A stretch of 6,305 nucleotides of DNA from SIAJ01 sp036266155 (GTDB lineage Bacteria > Planctomycetota > Planctomycetia > Gemmatales > Gemmataceae), in the NCBI GenBank assembly GCA_036266155.1, contig DATANR010000340.1:1-6305 (forward strand), written 5' to 3'. The notes under the pieces are model-generated. The model had not been told where the DNA came from and did not search any database. It saw only the letters and a program-made list of their open reading frames with translations. Positions 6,219-6,305 of the stretch are shown here, in pieces; within the stretch, counting starts at the first letter, position 1; each line of letters begins with the position of its first letter. The translations under genes were made by a program, and so were the position numbers.

Positions 6219-6302
6219 TTGGAGTGCGGCGGCTTGGCGCAGCTTTCTTTCTTTTCCAGCGCTCACAAAGAAAGAAAGCTGCGCCAAGCCGCCGCACTCC
6301 AA
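6219..6302. repeat. Perfect 36-bp inverted repeat with 12-base loop
   Basis: The left arm (6219-6254) and right arm (6267-6302) are exact reverse complements over 36 bases, separated by TCCAGCGCTCAC. The outer part of each arm is GC-rich (GGAGTGCGGCGGCTTGGCGC on the left) and the inner part is a TTTC/GAAA run. It begins 40 bases after the last stop codon. It could form a very stable hairpin in RNA, but no T-run follows the right arm, so it is not a standard intrinsic terminator. Its size and composition fit a dispersed palindromic (REP- or MITE-like) element. I recall similar GGAGTGCGGCGGCTTG-type repeats in planctomycete intergenic regions, which I cannot verify here. The window ends three bases after it. 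Confidence 0.85.
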
Positions 6303-6305
6303 CGT

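Noticed and set aside
6179..6305. Ordinary rho-independent terminator for the three-gene unit
   Set aside because: The stem is far longer than typical and is followed by AACGT at the window end, not a T-run. Termination at the internal TTTCTTTCTTTT remains possible but unproven.

Overview
The window is high-GC bacterial DNA with short intergenic gaps and eight coding genes. The gene content suggests a planctomycete, probably Pirellulales-like. The pointers are a GT4 glycosyltransferase with a Cys-x-x-Cys N-terminal loop, a prenyltransferase/squalene-oxidase-repeat protein beside a LolD-type ATPase, several starts without a clear Shine-Dalgarno (SD) sequence, and a large GC-rich inverted repeat between genes. 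This assignment rests on remembered family distribution, not on a marker gene.

Left part (12-1942, minus strand): an ACS-type major facilitator transporter is followed by 5-formyltetrahydrofolate cyclo-ligase. The two overlap by four bases (ATGA), so they look like one translationally coupled unit. A divergent intergenic region (1943-2127) with operator-like palindromes separates this unit from the next.

Middle (2128-3860, plus strand): a GT4 glycosyltransferase overlaps a hotdog-fold acyl-CoA thioesterase by four bases (GTGA). A small single-pass membrane protein with a PepSY-like C-terminus (3865-4272, minus) converges on this pair with only four bases between the stop codons.

Right part (4377-6178, plus strand): this tightly packed trio is the most interesting part of the window. 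It holds a 309-residue alpha/alpha-barrel protein built from prenyltransferase beta-subunit repeats, a LolD/MacB-type ABC ATPase without a permease in view, and a 58-residue protein preceded by a good SD. By hand alignment the repeat protein keeps the zinc-ligand Asp of protein prenyltransferases but appears to lack the Cys and His. It may therefore be a non-catalytic or terpenoid-binding relative. The trio is followed by a perfect 36-bp inverted repeat (6219-6302) at the right edge, which is more likely a dispersed repeat element than an ordinary terminator.

No RNA gene, CRISPR array, transposase or phage gene was seen, and no gene-free stretch exceeds 300 bases. Most of the window is ordinary chromosomal content. 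The trio, the inverted repeat and the unusual glycosyltransferase loop deserve follow-up.
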